NCBI GenBank assembly: GCA_005778225.1
Contig: SXPC01000125.1
Coordinates: 1 to 48,454, forward strand
Length of the DNA: 48,454 nucleotides
DNA from: Planctomyces sp.
Lineage (GTDB): Bacteria; Planctomycetota; Planctomycetia; Planctomycetales; Planctomycetaceae
Reading direction: 5' to 3'
Position numbers and translations under genes: made by a program
In this document: piece by piece, positions 17,408-25,503 of the stretch
Layout: every line of letters starts with the position of its first letter
How positions within the stretch are numbered: position 1 is the stretch's first letter
Notes under the pieces: generated by a model
Database searches by the model: none
What the model saw: only the letters and a program-made list of their open reading frames with translations
Told to the model about the DNA's origin: nothing

Positions 17408-18675
17408 TGAGCCGTAGTTTCACACTTCTGATGATGATGGCGATCATTGCCGGGATGACTTCCGCGGCGATGGCAATCGAGATCCGTCTGAAGGATCGTG
17501 TGGAACTCCCGTCGGATCGCGCGATGATCACACTCGGCGATATCGCAGAGATTCGTGACGAAGACCCTCAACGTGTCGACGCCTGGAAGGCCATCAACAT
17601 TCATCCAGCTCCTGCGTCTGGAAAAGAAGTCCTCCTCGATTACACCACCATCACCAACCGCCTCCAGGCATCCGGCATGACGCTCGTCGATGCGGACTTC
17701 CGTGGCTCGAACCGCGTGGCAGTCCGCTCAGGTGGCGCCGCGTTGCAGAACATGCCCGGCGATGCCAACGCGGCTCGACGTCAGCAAGTCCTGAACCTGC
17801 TCGACCCGCACTTGAAGAAGTATGCCTCAGAACGCATGCCGCAGCTTGGCGCGTTTACCTTCCAGGTCCAGGCCAGTCCGGAAGCCTATCAGGCGCTTTC
17901 ATCAGCAGTGCCCGGCAGCCTGCAGATGAATCTGGTCTCTATCGATCAGACCAACAGGCTTTTCGATGCCCACATCGTCTTCGAGGACGCCCGCAATATG
18001 CAGGGTCAGGTTTCGATTCGACTGCTGCTCGAGCCGTATCCTTATGTGCTCGTCAGCCAGGTCATGATGCAACGCGGTCAGATCATTCGCAAAGAAGACC
18101 TCGCCTGGATCCAGCTCACCGATCAGCAGCTTCTCAACGCTCGCAATGCCGGCTTCCAGAAAGATCCAGCCGTCCTGATTGGAACTGAGGTCATGAAGAC
18201 GATTCGACCTCAAGAGCCGATCACCGGGGATCAGATTCGCAAGTCACCTCTGGTCCGAAGCAACGAAATCGTCACCGTGACCGTCAATGTCGCCTCCTTT
18301 GCGATCAGCCGACAATTCCGCGCCCGCAACGATGCTGCCATCGGCGAAAGCGTCACCCTGACAACACTCGATGGCAAAGAGACGCTGACAGCAACTGTCA
18401 GTGGTTATCGCACGGCTGTCCTCTCAGACGATGTCGCTGCGAAGCCCGCGTCTGGCGTTCGGACGGCCGATGCCCGCGTCAGCGAGATCTCGCTGACCTC
18501 CGACATGTCTTCGAATACATCACAGATCCCAATCATCAATGCTTCGTCAATGTCACAAACGTCGGCCTCGTCCGCGACGCCAACGAATTTCGTTCCTCAC
18601 TCCAATCAGGCCCATGTCATTCCGAACCGCGTCATTCCCGACCGCGCTCCAATGACACGACCTGACTATCGATAA
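17407..18675 (+). CDS. flgA: Flagellar P-ring assembly chaperone FlgA, enlarged
   Basis: 422 aa. FlgA is a periplasmic chaperone needed to polymerise FlgI into the P ring. The signal peptide is residues 1-23 (AMA cleavage). The C-terminal half holds the SAF/ChapFlgA domain, about residues 210-345 (PYVLVSQVMMQRGQIIRKEDL, then GTEVMKTIRPQEPITGDQI). The protein is about twice the E. coli length (219): the N-terminal 200 residues are an additional SAF-like or divergent part with a region LGDIAEIRDEDPQRVDAW, and the last 75 are a Ser/Thr/Ala-rich tail. It is translationally coupled to flgG and 11 bp before flgH. The name is supported mainly by its domain and position. Confidence 0.88.
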   Translation: MSRSFTLLMMMAIIAGMTSAAMAIEIRLKDRVELPSDRAMITLGDIAEIRDEDPQRVDAWKAINIHPAPASGKEVLLDYTTITNRLQASGMTLVDADFRGSNRVAVRSGGAALQNMPGDANAARRQQVLNLLDPHLKKYASERMPQLGAFTFQVQASPEAYQALSSAVPGSLQMNLVSIDQTNRLFDAHIVFEDARNMQGQVSIRLLLEPYPYVLVSQVMMQRGQIIRKEDLAWIQLTDQQLLNARNAGFQKDPAVLIGTEVMKTIRPQEPITGDQIRKSPLVRSNEIVTVTVNVASFAISRQFRARNDAAIGESVTLTTLDGKETLTATVSGYRTAVLSDDVAAKPASGVRTADARVSEISLTSDMSSNTSQIPIINASSMSQTSASSATPTNFVPHSNQAHVIPNRVIPDRAPMTRPDYR

Positions 18676-18686
18676 GGACAATCGTC

Positions 18687-19370
18687 ATGAACCAACTGCA
18701 GATCATTTCGGCGGCTTCGGTCGTCCTGATGTTTTCATTGGGACTTGGGCGAGTAGAAGCCCAGGTCGGCGTTCCTCTGCCGACGTCCGGCAACATGGCC
18801 AGCGCTGCTCCGAGCGGACCTCGCGTTCGCGATTACTCCTGGATTCTCGTCGAGCCGCCTGAGCAGAAGGTCTTCGCGGTCAACGACATCGTCACGGTCC
18901 TCGTCGACGAAAAAGCCCTGATGAACGTCAACTCCCGCTTCAACCGTCAGAAGACTGGCCAGATCAAAGCCGAGCTCAAAGAGTTCATCCGATTGACGGA
19001 CGAGCTCGATCTGAAGAACACAGCCTCGACCAGCCCGACCATCGATGCCAACCTCCAGGGGCGTCTCAACGGGACCGGTACCCTGACCGAGAGTGAAGGC
19101 ATCAACTACCGCATCGCCGCTACGATCGTGGACGTCATGCCCAACGGCTATCTCGTCCTTGAAGCCCAGAAGACGATTCAAACCAACGAAGAGTTCTGGG
19201 AGTACTCACTGTCCGGGATCTGTCGCCCGGACGATGTGCTGAAAGACAACACCGTGCTGAGCGAGAACATCGCTGACCCTCAGCTCAACAAGCGACAACG
19301 GGGCCGAATCTTCTCCTCCAGCAAACGCTCTTGGGGCGTGAAACTGTACGACTGGTTGTCGCCGTTTTAA
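18687..19370 (+). CDS. flgH: Flagellar L-ring protein FlgH without a lipobox
   Basis: 227 aa, forms the outer-membrane L ring bushing. The family pattern is clear: V.DIVTVLVDEKA..N..S, LNGTGTL...EG....I.A.I.DV.PNGYLVLEA, and the end ISGIxRPDD-like LSGICRPDDVLKDNTVLSENIADPQ with the terminal GWGxKLxDWLSPF type. In E. coli FlgH is a lipoprotein; here the signal peptide (1-25, VEA cleavage) has no Cys, so the protein would be processed by signal peptidase I. It lies between flgA and flgI with a 50-bp gap after it. Confidence 0.95.
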   Translation: MNQLQIISAASVVLMFSLGLGRVEAQVGVPLPTSGNMASAAPSGPRVRDYSWILVEPPEQKVFAVNDIVTVLVDEKALMNVNSRFNRQKTGQIKAELKEFIRLTDELDLKNTASTSPTIDANLQGRLNGTGTLTESEGINYRIAATIVDVMPNGYLVLEAQKTIQTNEEFWEYSLSGICRPDDVLKDNTVLSENIADPQLNKRQRGRIFSSSKRSWGVKLYDWLSPF

Positions 19371-19420
19371 GAAACGGAATTCGGAATTCGCGGAATATCA
19401 GAGTTTTTTGTGAGCGTGCA

Positions 19421-20518
19421 ATGAAAGTCGCATCATTTTTTATTACGAGTCTGCTGTTGTTGCTGATCAGCAACAGCGCGGTCTTTGCACGCGTCAAGCT
19501 GGAGAACATCTGTCAGATCTACGGCCAGAAAGAAGTTCGACTCACAGGTATGGGGCTGGTTGTCGGTCTCAACGGGACCGGCGATGGCGGGAAAGCGATT
19601 CCGACGATTCGCGCCCTCGGAGCCGTCATGCAGGCCATGGGCGCACCTGTTCTTGATTTGCGGGAACTCAACAACGCTGACAACGTCGCGATCGTCCTCA
19701 TCGAAGCGACTATTCCGCAAGGTGGCCTTCGTATCGGTCAAAAGCTCGATTGTTACGTCAGCTCCTACCTGGGAGCCGAAAGCCTCCGCGGCGGGCGACT
19801 TCTCATCTCTGCCATCCAGACCGCCAACATTGCCGATGACCGCCTCATCGGAACCGCAGCGGGGGCACTCGTCCTGGAAGATCCGACCGCGCTCACCGGC
19901 GCCCGCATCCCCAACGGCGTCATCATCGAGACAGACCTCACTCAGAACGACGAATTCATCAATAACATCGTCCGCGTTGAGAAGGGGATGTCGTACTTCA
20001 CACTGCTGCTCGATGAAGCCCACTCCAGTTTCCTGTCATCGACGGCTGTCGCGGATGCGATCAACGACAACCTCTCCTTCCAGCTCGAGAACCGACTGCA
20101 ACAAATCGCCAAAGCTCGCACGCCGGGGGTCATCGATATCATGATCCCGCCGCAATACTTTGATGAACCTGTCGGGTTCATCTCCGAAGTCCTGCGCGTC
20201 TGGATCGATACGCCTCACACGCAGGCGAAAGTCATCGTCAATAACCGCACCAAAACCGTCATCGTCACGGCAGAAGTCGAGATCTCCCCCACGTTGATTG
20301 CCCACCCGAATCTCGATATCGCGATCGGCGGCATGGGTGGCGTGGCACCAAGCAGCTTCGAAGTCCTCGACGACCCGATGGCCAATCAGCAAACCGCCCG
20401 CCTCGACCAACTCATCCGCGCCCTCAAGCAACTCCGCGTTCCGCCGGAAGGCATCATCGAAGTTCTCCGCGAACTCTCGAAGACCGGCAAACTTCACGCC
20501 GTCTACGAAGAACGATAA
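19421..20518 (+). CDS. flgI: Flagellar P-ring protein FlgI
   Basis: 365 aa, identical in length to E. coli FlgI. The start at 19421 (MKVASFFITS) gives a signal peptide with cleavage after VFA (23); the frame open to 19331 overlaps flgH and is rejected. Family motifs: RVKLENICQIYG...L.GMGLVVGLNGTGDGG near the mature N-terminus, NVAIVLIEATIPQG.R.GQ.LD at about 85-105, and the C-terminal LDQLIRALKQLRVPPEGIIEVLRELSKTGKL. It polymerises around the rod in the periplasm. Present together with FlgH, it shows that the flagellum crosses a conventional peptidoglycan and outer membrane. Confidence 0.98.
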   Translation: MKVASFFITSLLLLLISNSAVFARVKLENICQIYGQKEVRLTGMGLVVGLNGTGDGGKAIPTIRALGAVMQAMGAPVLDLRELNNADNVAIVLIEATIPQGGLRIGQKLDCYVSSYLGAESLRGGRLLISAIQTANIADDRLIGTAAGALVLEDPTALTGARIPNGVIIETDLTQNDEFINNIVRVEKGMSYFTLLLDEAHSSFLSSTAVADAINDNLSFQLENRLQQIAKARTPGVIDIMIPPQYFDEPVGFISEVLRVWIDTPHTQAKVIVNNRTKTVIVTAEVEISPTLIAHPNLDIAIGGMGGVAPSSFEVLDDPMANQQTARLDQLIRALKQLRVPPEGIIEVLRELSKTGKLHAVYEER

Positions 20519-20575
20519 GCCTCCATCAGAGCTGCGACCGAAAGGGAGCGCATCACCCCGCCGGAATCACCCACC

Positions 20576-20896
20576 ATGTCCACATCATCCATCCTCAGTT
20601 CCACGATGACCAAGTCACCTCTTCTGGCGGCAGGCGAGAAAACACAGGCTCCCGGCAAGCTGACATCCAAGGATGCCTTTCAGGACTTTGTCGCGGGCAC
20701 ATTTTTTAAAGAAATGTTCAAAGCCCTTCGAAGCGCCGAAGGCGAAACGCCCTACATCAACGGCGGCCAGGCCGAGAAAATGTTCCGCAGCCAGCTCGAC
20801 CAGAACATGGCCGAATCCATGGCCAAAACCCACGGCGCCGCTTTCAGCAACGGCCTCTTCGAGCAATTCCAACACAACCTCGATGCGAGAGTGTAG
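20576..20896 (+). CDS. flgJ: FlgJ-type rod-binding protein, no muramidase domain
   Basis: 106 aa. It matches the rod-binding N-terminal domain of FlgJ: AFQDFVAGTFFKEMFKALR (about 34-52) and GGQAEKMFRSQLDQNMAESMA (about 63-83). FlgJ caps the growing rod and, in gammaproteobacteria, carries a C-terminal glucosaminidase that opens peptidoglycan. That second domain is missing here, as in many other phyla, so a separate lytic enzyme must be used. Last gene of the flagellar cluster, 57 bp after flgI. The hook-associated genes usually found downstream are not present: a repeat and a convergent unrelated gene follow. Confidence 0.88.
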   Translation: MSTSSILSSTMTKSPLLAAGEKTQAPGKLTSKDAFQDFVAGTFFKEMFKALRSAEGETPYINGGQAEKMFRSQLDQNMAESMAKTHGAAFSNGLFEQFQHNLDARV

Positions 20897-20929
20897 TTAA
20901 TAACGCAATTGGTGGATAAGGATAGAAAT

Positions 20930-21018
20930 GTGCCATGCTTGCGGCTTTGAGCAAGCATGTTCTGGTCGTTTCATGCCAAACGATGCAGCATGCTCACCCA
21001 AAGCTGTGAGCATGGCAC
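20930..21018. repeat. Family C inverted repeat, copy C2
   Basis: 89 bp bounded by GTGCCATGC and GCATGGCAC. It is homologous to C1 but in the opposite orientation: the GCTTGC/GCAAGC arm is on the left and the GCTCAC/GTGAGC arm on the right. It lies between the convergent flgJ and the gene at 21086. Confidence 0.9.
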
Positions 21019-21085
21019 GACTGCATTTCTCTTAGCCAATCTTTTGCACTTAACTTTGCGTCTTCGCGTTAACTCTGGATCTCTT

Positions 21086-22315
21086 CTACCGCTGTGCACT
21101 TCTTGTCTCGTTCTTTGCTTCCCACGCGCGCCAGAAATCCGACGGCCGCTGATTCCGCCACATCGACAACGCATTCCCGACGTGACTGTAGAACGTGTAC
21201 ATGTCGAGGATCTCTTTGTCCGACTTGTTGACGGTGTTCTCAATACACCAGCGGGCTGCTTTTTCGATCGTCTCCTTCGGCGGGTGCAGCGATTCGGGAG
21301 CAATCGACAGCCACTCGAGGTGGTGACCGGTTGCGATGACTTTGTCCTTCAGTTCATCCGCTTTGGGATTCTCGACAGCCGCTTTGCCATTCTTCCAATC
21401 GGATGACCAGTGACCATCTTCGAATTGTGCCGCTGTGATCAGATCGCGGACATGTTCGAGATGACGATAGACCAGCTTCGCGACCTCATCCGAGAGAATC
21501 TGATACTCATCATGAAGTCGCAGCAGAACCATCAGCGAGTAAACGCGGTGCGTCCCGCTGCAGACGCCTTTTTCGAGTTCACCACGCAGCAGACGCTTGG
21601 CGAGCAGGTCGAACGAATACTCGCGTCCTTCGGCTCCCATCCAGGTCTTGTTGGGTGGCAGCCAGAGACCGAAGCCGAGGGCGGTCCATTCGGTTTCCCG
21701 TTCATCGAGTTCAAAGTCGCGGATCGATTCGACGAGGACATCGCGGAACGTCATCTGTCGACCAAACGGCGTAAAGACAGGCTGATTCAACGGCACACCC
21801 GCCTCGCTCAGGCAGGCGAGCATGTGGTCATGGTGCACCGAAGTGCCCAGTTCGCGTCCCCACTTCACACCGACGCCGACAGGTCGATCTTCCAACAACG
21901 CCGCATTTTTACGTTTTGACCACGATTGAATGTAGGTCGCATGGTTGGTCAGGAACTCCATCATCTCCTGCCCGGAGATGGCTTCTTTGTCTGAGAAAGT
22001 CGCATCGATCGACCAGACCCGCAGTGCATGCTCAACGAAGTTGGGCTTCGTCTCAACATGCGAAAACCGTGGGATGATCTTCCCCAGGACCGCAGCCAGT
22101 TCTTCGTCACTGACCAGTTCCGGTCGATCATACAGCGGCTTGATTCGTAGCGGTTCCTCGCGCGGGATCGTCAGAGTCACCGACATCGCAGGCGCAACGA
22201 CGACTCGCTCCAAGTCTTCCTTCGCACGAGCAAAAGGAGTCGTGCAAAGCGCGACCACAAGACACGCCGCGATGACCATCTGAGAGACAACAATCAACCG
22301 AACGGAATGTTTCAT
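21086..22315 (-). CDS. Secreted hypothetical protein, alpha/alpha-toroid-like
   Basis: 409 aa. The start at 22315 (MKHSVRLIVV) gives a signal peptide ending near FARA (31); the longer frame to 22441 runs into repeat D1. No named family is certain. The second half has helical units with EDGHWSSDW and ATGHHLEWLSIAPESLHPP...ARWCIENTV, which resemble the QDGxW-type repeats of squalene-cyclase/prenyltransferase-fold proteins, so an alpha/alpha toroid is suggested. It also carries a His-rich segment (GTSVHHDHMLACLSEAG). It is probably periplasmic. It is followed (on its strand) by no partner and preceded by the GT-C-like membrane protein gene, with repeat D1 between. Confidence 0.7.
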   Translation of the reverse strand: MKHSVRLIVVSQMVIAACLVVALCTTPFARAKEDLERVVVAPAMSVTLTIPREEPLRIKPLYDRPELVSDEELAAVLGKIIPRFSHVETKPNFVEHALRVWSIDATFSDKEAISGQEMMEFLTNHATYIQSWSKRKNAALLEDRPVGVGVKWGRELGTSVHHDHMLACLSEAGVPLNQPVFTPFGRQMTFRDVLVESIRDFELDERETEWTALGFGLWLPPNKTWMGAEGREYSFDLLAKRLLRGELEKGVCSGTHRVYSLMVLLRLHDEYQILSDEVAKLVYRHLEHVRDLITAAQFEDGHWSSDWKNGKAAVENPKADELKDKVIATGHHLEWLSIAPESLHPPKETIEKAARWCIENTVNKSDKEILDMYTFYSHVGNALSMWRNQRPSDFWRAWEAKNETRSAQR

Positions 22316-22369
22316 ATCTATTGCCTTGTTATTCTGATCCCGACTTCTCATTCGCGTCTGATGCAAAAT

Positions 22370-22474
22370 GTAGGGTGCTGGTGAGGCTCCGCGAACCGCA
22401 CCAATTGTGCTGTCGACTGATGATGATGGTTGATAACGCATTTGGTGCGGTTCGAAGACTCACCAGCACCCTAC
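22370..22474. repeat. Family D inverted repeat, copy D1
   Basis: 105 bp with arms GTAGGGTGCTGGTGAG...GAACCGCACCA and TGGTGCGGTTCGAAGACTC...CCAGCACCCTAC around a 35-bp centre. Each terminal 11 bases are perfectly complementary. It occupies more than half of the 192-bp gap between two minus-strand genes. The internal GGTTCGAA is not a tRNA T-loop: no acceptor or D-arm is present. Confidence 0.88.
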
Positions 22475-22507
22475 GCCGAAGAGGACCCATTAAACGATCG
22501 TGGTTGG

Positions 22508-24247
22508 TCAATGCGCATCCGCTGCTGCCTTGGCATCATCCACACCCGGAATCGGCTCGAAAACCGCATCCGGATTCATCGGATCGACAATCGGCTTCTT
22601 CCGTCGGAACACCGCACCGACGCGGTCTTCGTACATCAGTCGCCAGTCTTTGTTTTCTTTCAGTCGATTGATCAACGCACGACGGAATGCGTGGTCGACG
22701 ATGATGGTATTGATGCCATAGCGATCCAGCTTGTCATCCCAGCCGGTGACGGCCTGCGAGATCGACAGATAATCCTGCCAGACTTCCCGCGGCACCATGT
22801 GAGCATGCGAATTGACGAAGACCTGCAGGCCGTTTGGTCCGGCATATTGCAGATAGTCACCCCACTCGTAGGTATTGAAGACAAGCCCCGTCGGCGGGTG
22901 ATCATTCAGATAACGAGTCAGATCGAACGGCGTCTGATCCGACAACGCATTACGGGTCGACTTGATCGCGACTGCTTCGTCTTTCGGAGCGCCATGAATC
23001 ATCTGAATCCCGAAGGGCGTGTAGGCAAAGAAAATCCAGGCGAGCCCTGCTGAGGCAACGGTCCACAGTCCGGTGCGTGGAGAAACGACATCATCACTGG
23101 TCGTCGCTGTCTGCGCGATCCGTTGTTTGTAAATTGCTCTCAGATGGACGACAGCCGTCCAGGCAGCGATCGGTCCCCACCAGACCAACATGCGGGATGT
23201 ATGAGCTGACCACAGGCCAAACCCGACAACCAGCAGCCACTCACTCGCTCGAATGCGTCGAGGCGAGTTGCGATAAAGAACGACCAGGAGAATGACCATC
23301 GCGGCAAACAGTTTGCCCTGCTTCATGCTCAGCGTGAGAGGTTCCCACTCGACGAGAGCAGCAAGATTCGGATTGCCCGAGATCAGCATCGTCACAGGGT
23401 AGATATCGAAGCCCTGCGGATTGACGAGAGCAACCGCAGCGGCGAGTTCCATGAGGACAAACCACTGCCAGCTCGACCAACTGCATAAGGCGTTCTTCAA
23501 GCTGCCAGCAGCGATGGCGAGATCAAGCGTGCGTCCTACCCAGACCGCGCCAAGGAACACCAGTCCGACGGGAAACGAACCATGGAGATTCGCCCAGACA
23601 ACCATCGTGATCGGAACGACAAACCAGGCCGCTTTGCTGACTCGCGAGGTCGTGCAGCTCAGGAAGATCGGTAAGAAGCAAAGCAGTCCAAAGTTCTGTG
23701 GACGAACAATCGACAACGGCGTCAATTCAATCAACGCGAACAACGTGACACCAACAGCAGCCACAGCATGACTGCGCGAGTAACGGAACATTGTGATCGC
23801 AAACATCACCAGCATCAACGTGATCGGCAGAGCGTAAGCGAGTTGCAGTCCGGGAATTCCGAATGCTCGATCGATTCCAAACAGCAGGAGCTTGCTCCCC
23901 CAGGCGGTATCGAGGTAACGCATGCCTTCCGAGAGTCGCATCAAAGGCTCAGTCGCAGGAACCGAACCAGTTTCCCAAATCGTTTTCCCGTAGACGATAT
24001 GCCCCCACAGGTCCGAGTGATACACGTCCTGATAGCTCAGCAATGCAAAGACCAACCCGAGGCTGAAGACCCACCAGACCCCGGCTTTGCTGGTTTTGAA
24101 CCAGTCCGGCGTGCGGTCGACGAGTTTCGACGGGTCGGCAGCGGGGTGATCCCCGAACAGCGCGGCGTCTTGATGTTCCGTGGCATCGTCATGAGTGTGG
24201 TCAGGGCCAGCATTCATGGCGGAGTTTTCTTTCGTGACGATCGACAT
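22508..24247 (-). CDS. Polytopic membrane protein, GT-C glycosyltransferase-like
   Basis: 579 aa with about ten hydrophobic segments between residues 55 and 420, then a roughly 150-residue soluble C-terminal part. The first external loop contains HSDLWGHIVYGKTIWETG, the D-L-W-x-H-x-x-x-G motif found in GT-C-fold membrane proteins that use lipid-linked sugars; the C-terminal domain has YEWGDYLQYAGP and DRYGINTIIV, also common in that group. A sugar transferase acting at the outer face of the inner membrane is inferred, with acceptor unknown. The N-terminal 45 residues are His/Asp-rich and cytoplasmic. An extended -10 element for this strand lies at 24405-24413. Confidence 0.75.
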   Translation of the reverse strand: MSIVTKENSAMNAGPDHTHDDATEHQDAALFGDHPAADPSKLVDRTPDWFKTSKAGVWWVFSLGLVFALLSYQDVYHSDLWGHIVYGKTIWETGSVPATEPLMRLSEGMRYLDTAWGSKLLLFGIDRAFGIPGLQLAYALPITLMLVMFAITMFRYSRSHAVAAVGVTLFALIELTPLSIVRPQNFGLLCFLPIFLSCTTSRVSKAAWFVVPITMVVWANLHGSFPVGLVFLGAVWVGRTLDLAIAAGSLKNALCSWSSWQWFVLMELAAAVALVNPQGFDIYPVTMLISGNPNLAALVEWEPLTLSMKQGKLFAAMVILLVVLYRNSPRRIRASEWLLVVGFGLWSAHTSRMLVWWGPIAAWTAVVHLRAIYKQRIAQTATTSDDVVSPRTGLWTVASAGLAWIFFAYTPFGIQMIHGAPKDEAVAIKSTRNALSDQTPFDLTRYLNDHPPTGLVFNTYEWGDYLQYAGPNGLQVFVNSHAHMVPREVWQDYLSISQAVTGWDDKLDRYGINTIIVDHAFRRALINRLKENKDWRLMYEDRVGAVFRRKKPIVDPMNPDAVFEPIPGVDDAKAAADAH

Positions 24248-24397
24248 GGCGGGACAGTTTCCGTCTCGAAGCAGGTACGAAATCCCGGCGCGCAGACGCC
24301 GGCGGTCTCTTTCAGCTTAGACTGGAATTCCAACGCCCGAACAGGACTCTCCAGGTCACAGACAGAAGATGGCATCAACTTGTCCGCAAAGGAGGCT

Positions 24398-24435
24398 TGT
24401 AGCGATTATAACAGATCGTCCAAGTCGCTTCTCAA
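24398..24435 (-). promoter_or_regulatory. Candidate extended -10 promoter for the GT-C-like gene
   Basis: On the minus strand, TTGAGA (24435-24430), a 19-bp spacer and TGTTATAAT, an extended -10 with perfect TATAAT at 24410-24405. The start codon is about 158 bases downstream. The element is part of a 15-base word TGTAGCGATTATAAC that recurs with one change at 24687-24701. Confidence 0.45.
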
Positions 24436-24465
24436 TGCCGTTTCACCGGCACTCCCGGCAAAAGA

Positions 24466-24625
24466 AAAGACTGGAACGCAGGGCACGCGGAGTTAAGCAG
24501 AGGACGCAGAGAATGACATCTAGAGTCAACGCAAACCCGCAGCGAGAACTGACGAAAAGATTGATTTTGAGAGGCTTTCTCTACGAGCTCTGCTCAACTC
24601 CGCTTACCTCTGCGCTCCATTCTTT
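24466..24625. repeat. Family G inverted repeat, copy G1
   Basis: Left arm GACTGGAACGCAGGGCACGC and GGAGTTAAGCAGAG; right arm CTCTGCTCAACTCCG and TCTGCGCTCCATTCT; centre about 80 bp. It is imperfect. It lies in the 574-bp divergent gap 24248-24821, which otherwise holds only the two promoter-like words at 24398 and 24687. A related copy is at 39093. Confidence 0.75.
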
Positions 24626-24821
24626 TTCTATGGTTTCAACGCAGATTCAGATCGTGGCCTCGTTCGTTTCTTTCTTTGGGAGGGGCTGTAGCGATTGTAA
24701 CGAAATTTCCTGATGCAGGGGCAGGCCGATGTCGATAATTACGAAGAACGACGCGTCATCAGACATTTCGTCACGCTCAAAATACTTACTCAGTTTCACG
24801 TTCGCGAGGGGGGTTCTCACG

Positions 24822-25109
24822 ATGAGAAAAGCACTGTTCACGATGGCCTTTGCGCTGTTGTTATCAACGTCAGCCGGGAGCCTCTTCGCTCAAGGCGGCA
24901 CTGGTCAACCGACCGAGTGGAATAACTTCATGTACTATCCGTACGTGTATTATCCACAAAACTTCCAGGCCCCGGTCCAGTACGATCACCTGTACTACCG
25001 CTATCCTGAAGAACGCCGAATTCCTGTCATGAACAAGAACTGGCACAACTTCTACACCATGCCCCGCCCGTACCACAAAGGGTACCACTTCACTCTGGAC
25101 GTGTTTTAA
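24822..25109 (+). CDS. Small secreted Tyr-rich protein
   Basis: 95 aa. The start at 24822 (MRKALFTMAF) is chosen because a GGGGGG run lies about 9 bases upstream and it yields a perfect signal peptide (cleavage after LFA, 23); the frame to 24729 adds a non-signal leader. The mature 72 residues are rich in Tyr, Pro and His (MYYPYVYYPQNF, DHLYYRYPEERR, MPRPYHKGYHF) with no Cys. No family is recognised. The composition suggests an envelope-associated or matrix peptide. It has its own terminator at 25136-25167, so it is expressed as a single-gene unit. Confidence 0.8.
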   Translation: MRKALFTMAFALLLSTSAGSLFAQGGTGQPTEWNNFMYYPYVYYPQNFQAPVQYDHLYYRYPEERRIPVMNKNWHNFYTMPRPYHKGYHFTLDVF

Positions 25110-25135
25110 CAGTCCCGGGTCTAAACGAGCAAATT

Positions 25136-25167
25136 AAAAACCTCGATCTGTCGATCGAGGTTTTTTT
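25136..25167 (+). terminator. Rho-independent terminator
   Basis: AAAAA, stem CCTCGATC / GATCGAGG with TGTC loop, then seven T. It lies 26 bp after the small secreted protein gene and, because of the A-tract, can also stop the convergent toxin transcript, whose stop codon is at 25172. Confidence 0.9.
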
Positions 25168-25171
25168 GTTT

Positions 25172-25501
25172 TCAGGGGAGTGGAGTTGTTCTTGGATTAA
25201 GAAGTCTTTGTCCTGGGCTTCTCAAATCCATGACAATGACATCAGTGCTTCGAAGAACGTAAACCAACCGGTATCGCTTACCAGCTGGCGTCTTGAAATA
25301 GACTTCATACAAAGGTTCTGAAAACCGCTTTGACTCTGCTGACTCACTAAACGTATCAGCATGTGATTTTAAACGCTCGATGGCATGCTCGTACGCCTCG
25401 ATCCACCGAATCACTCCATCAGGAGATTTTTGTCGCAGCCACTCACGTATTTCGATGATAGATTGATACGCTTTATTGGTGACCCGCACTTTGAAACGCA
25501 A
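25172..25501 (-). CDS. ParE/RelE-family toxin
   Basis: 109 aa. The ParE/RelE fold pattern is visible: V.V...A..SI.EI..WL....P..A..W....E.AI..L...A..F, then an aromatic strand LYEVYFKTPAGKRYRLVYVL and the terminal V.DLRSPGQ. Members either poison gyrase (ParE) or cleave mRNA on the ribosome (RelE); the GKRYRLVYV strand with an Arg is compatible with both, so the target is not assigned. It starts 2 bp after the antitoxin stop and is surely co-transcribed with it. Confidence 0.85.
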   Translation of the reverse strand: MRFKVRVTNKAYQSIIEIREWLRQKSPDGVIRWIEAYEHAIERLKSHADTFSESAESKRFSEPLYEVYFKTPAGKRYRLVYVLRSTDVIVMDLRSPGQRLLNPRTTPLP

Positions 25502-25503
25502 GG

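Noticed and set aside
20957-21406. 149-codon plus-strand frame after flgJ
   Set aside because: Begins inside repeat C2 and runs antisense to the secreted toroid-like gene.
22440-22474. tRNA-like GGTTCGAA in repeat D1
   Set aside because: No acceptor stem, D-arm or anticodon arm can be drawn; the sequence is part of the right arm of an inverted repeat. No tRNA or rRNA was seen anywhere in the window.
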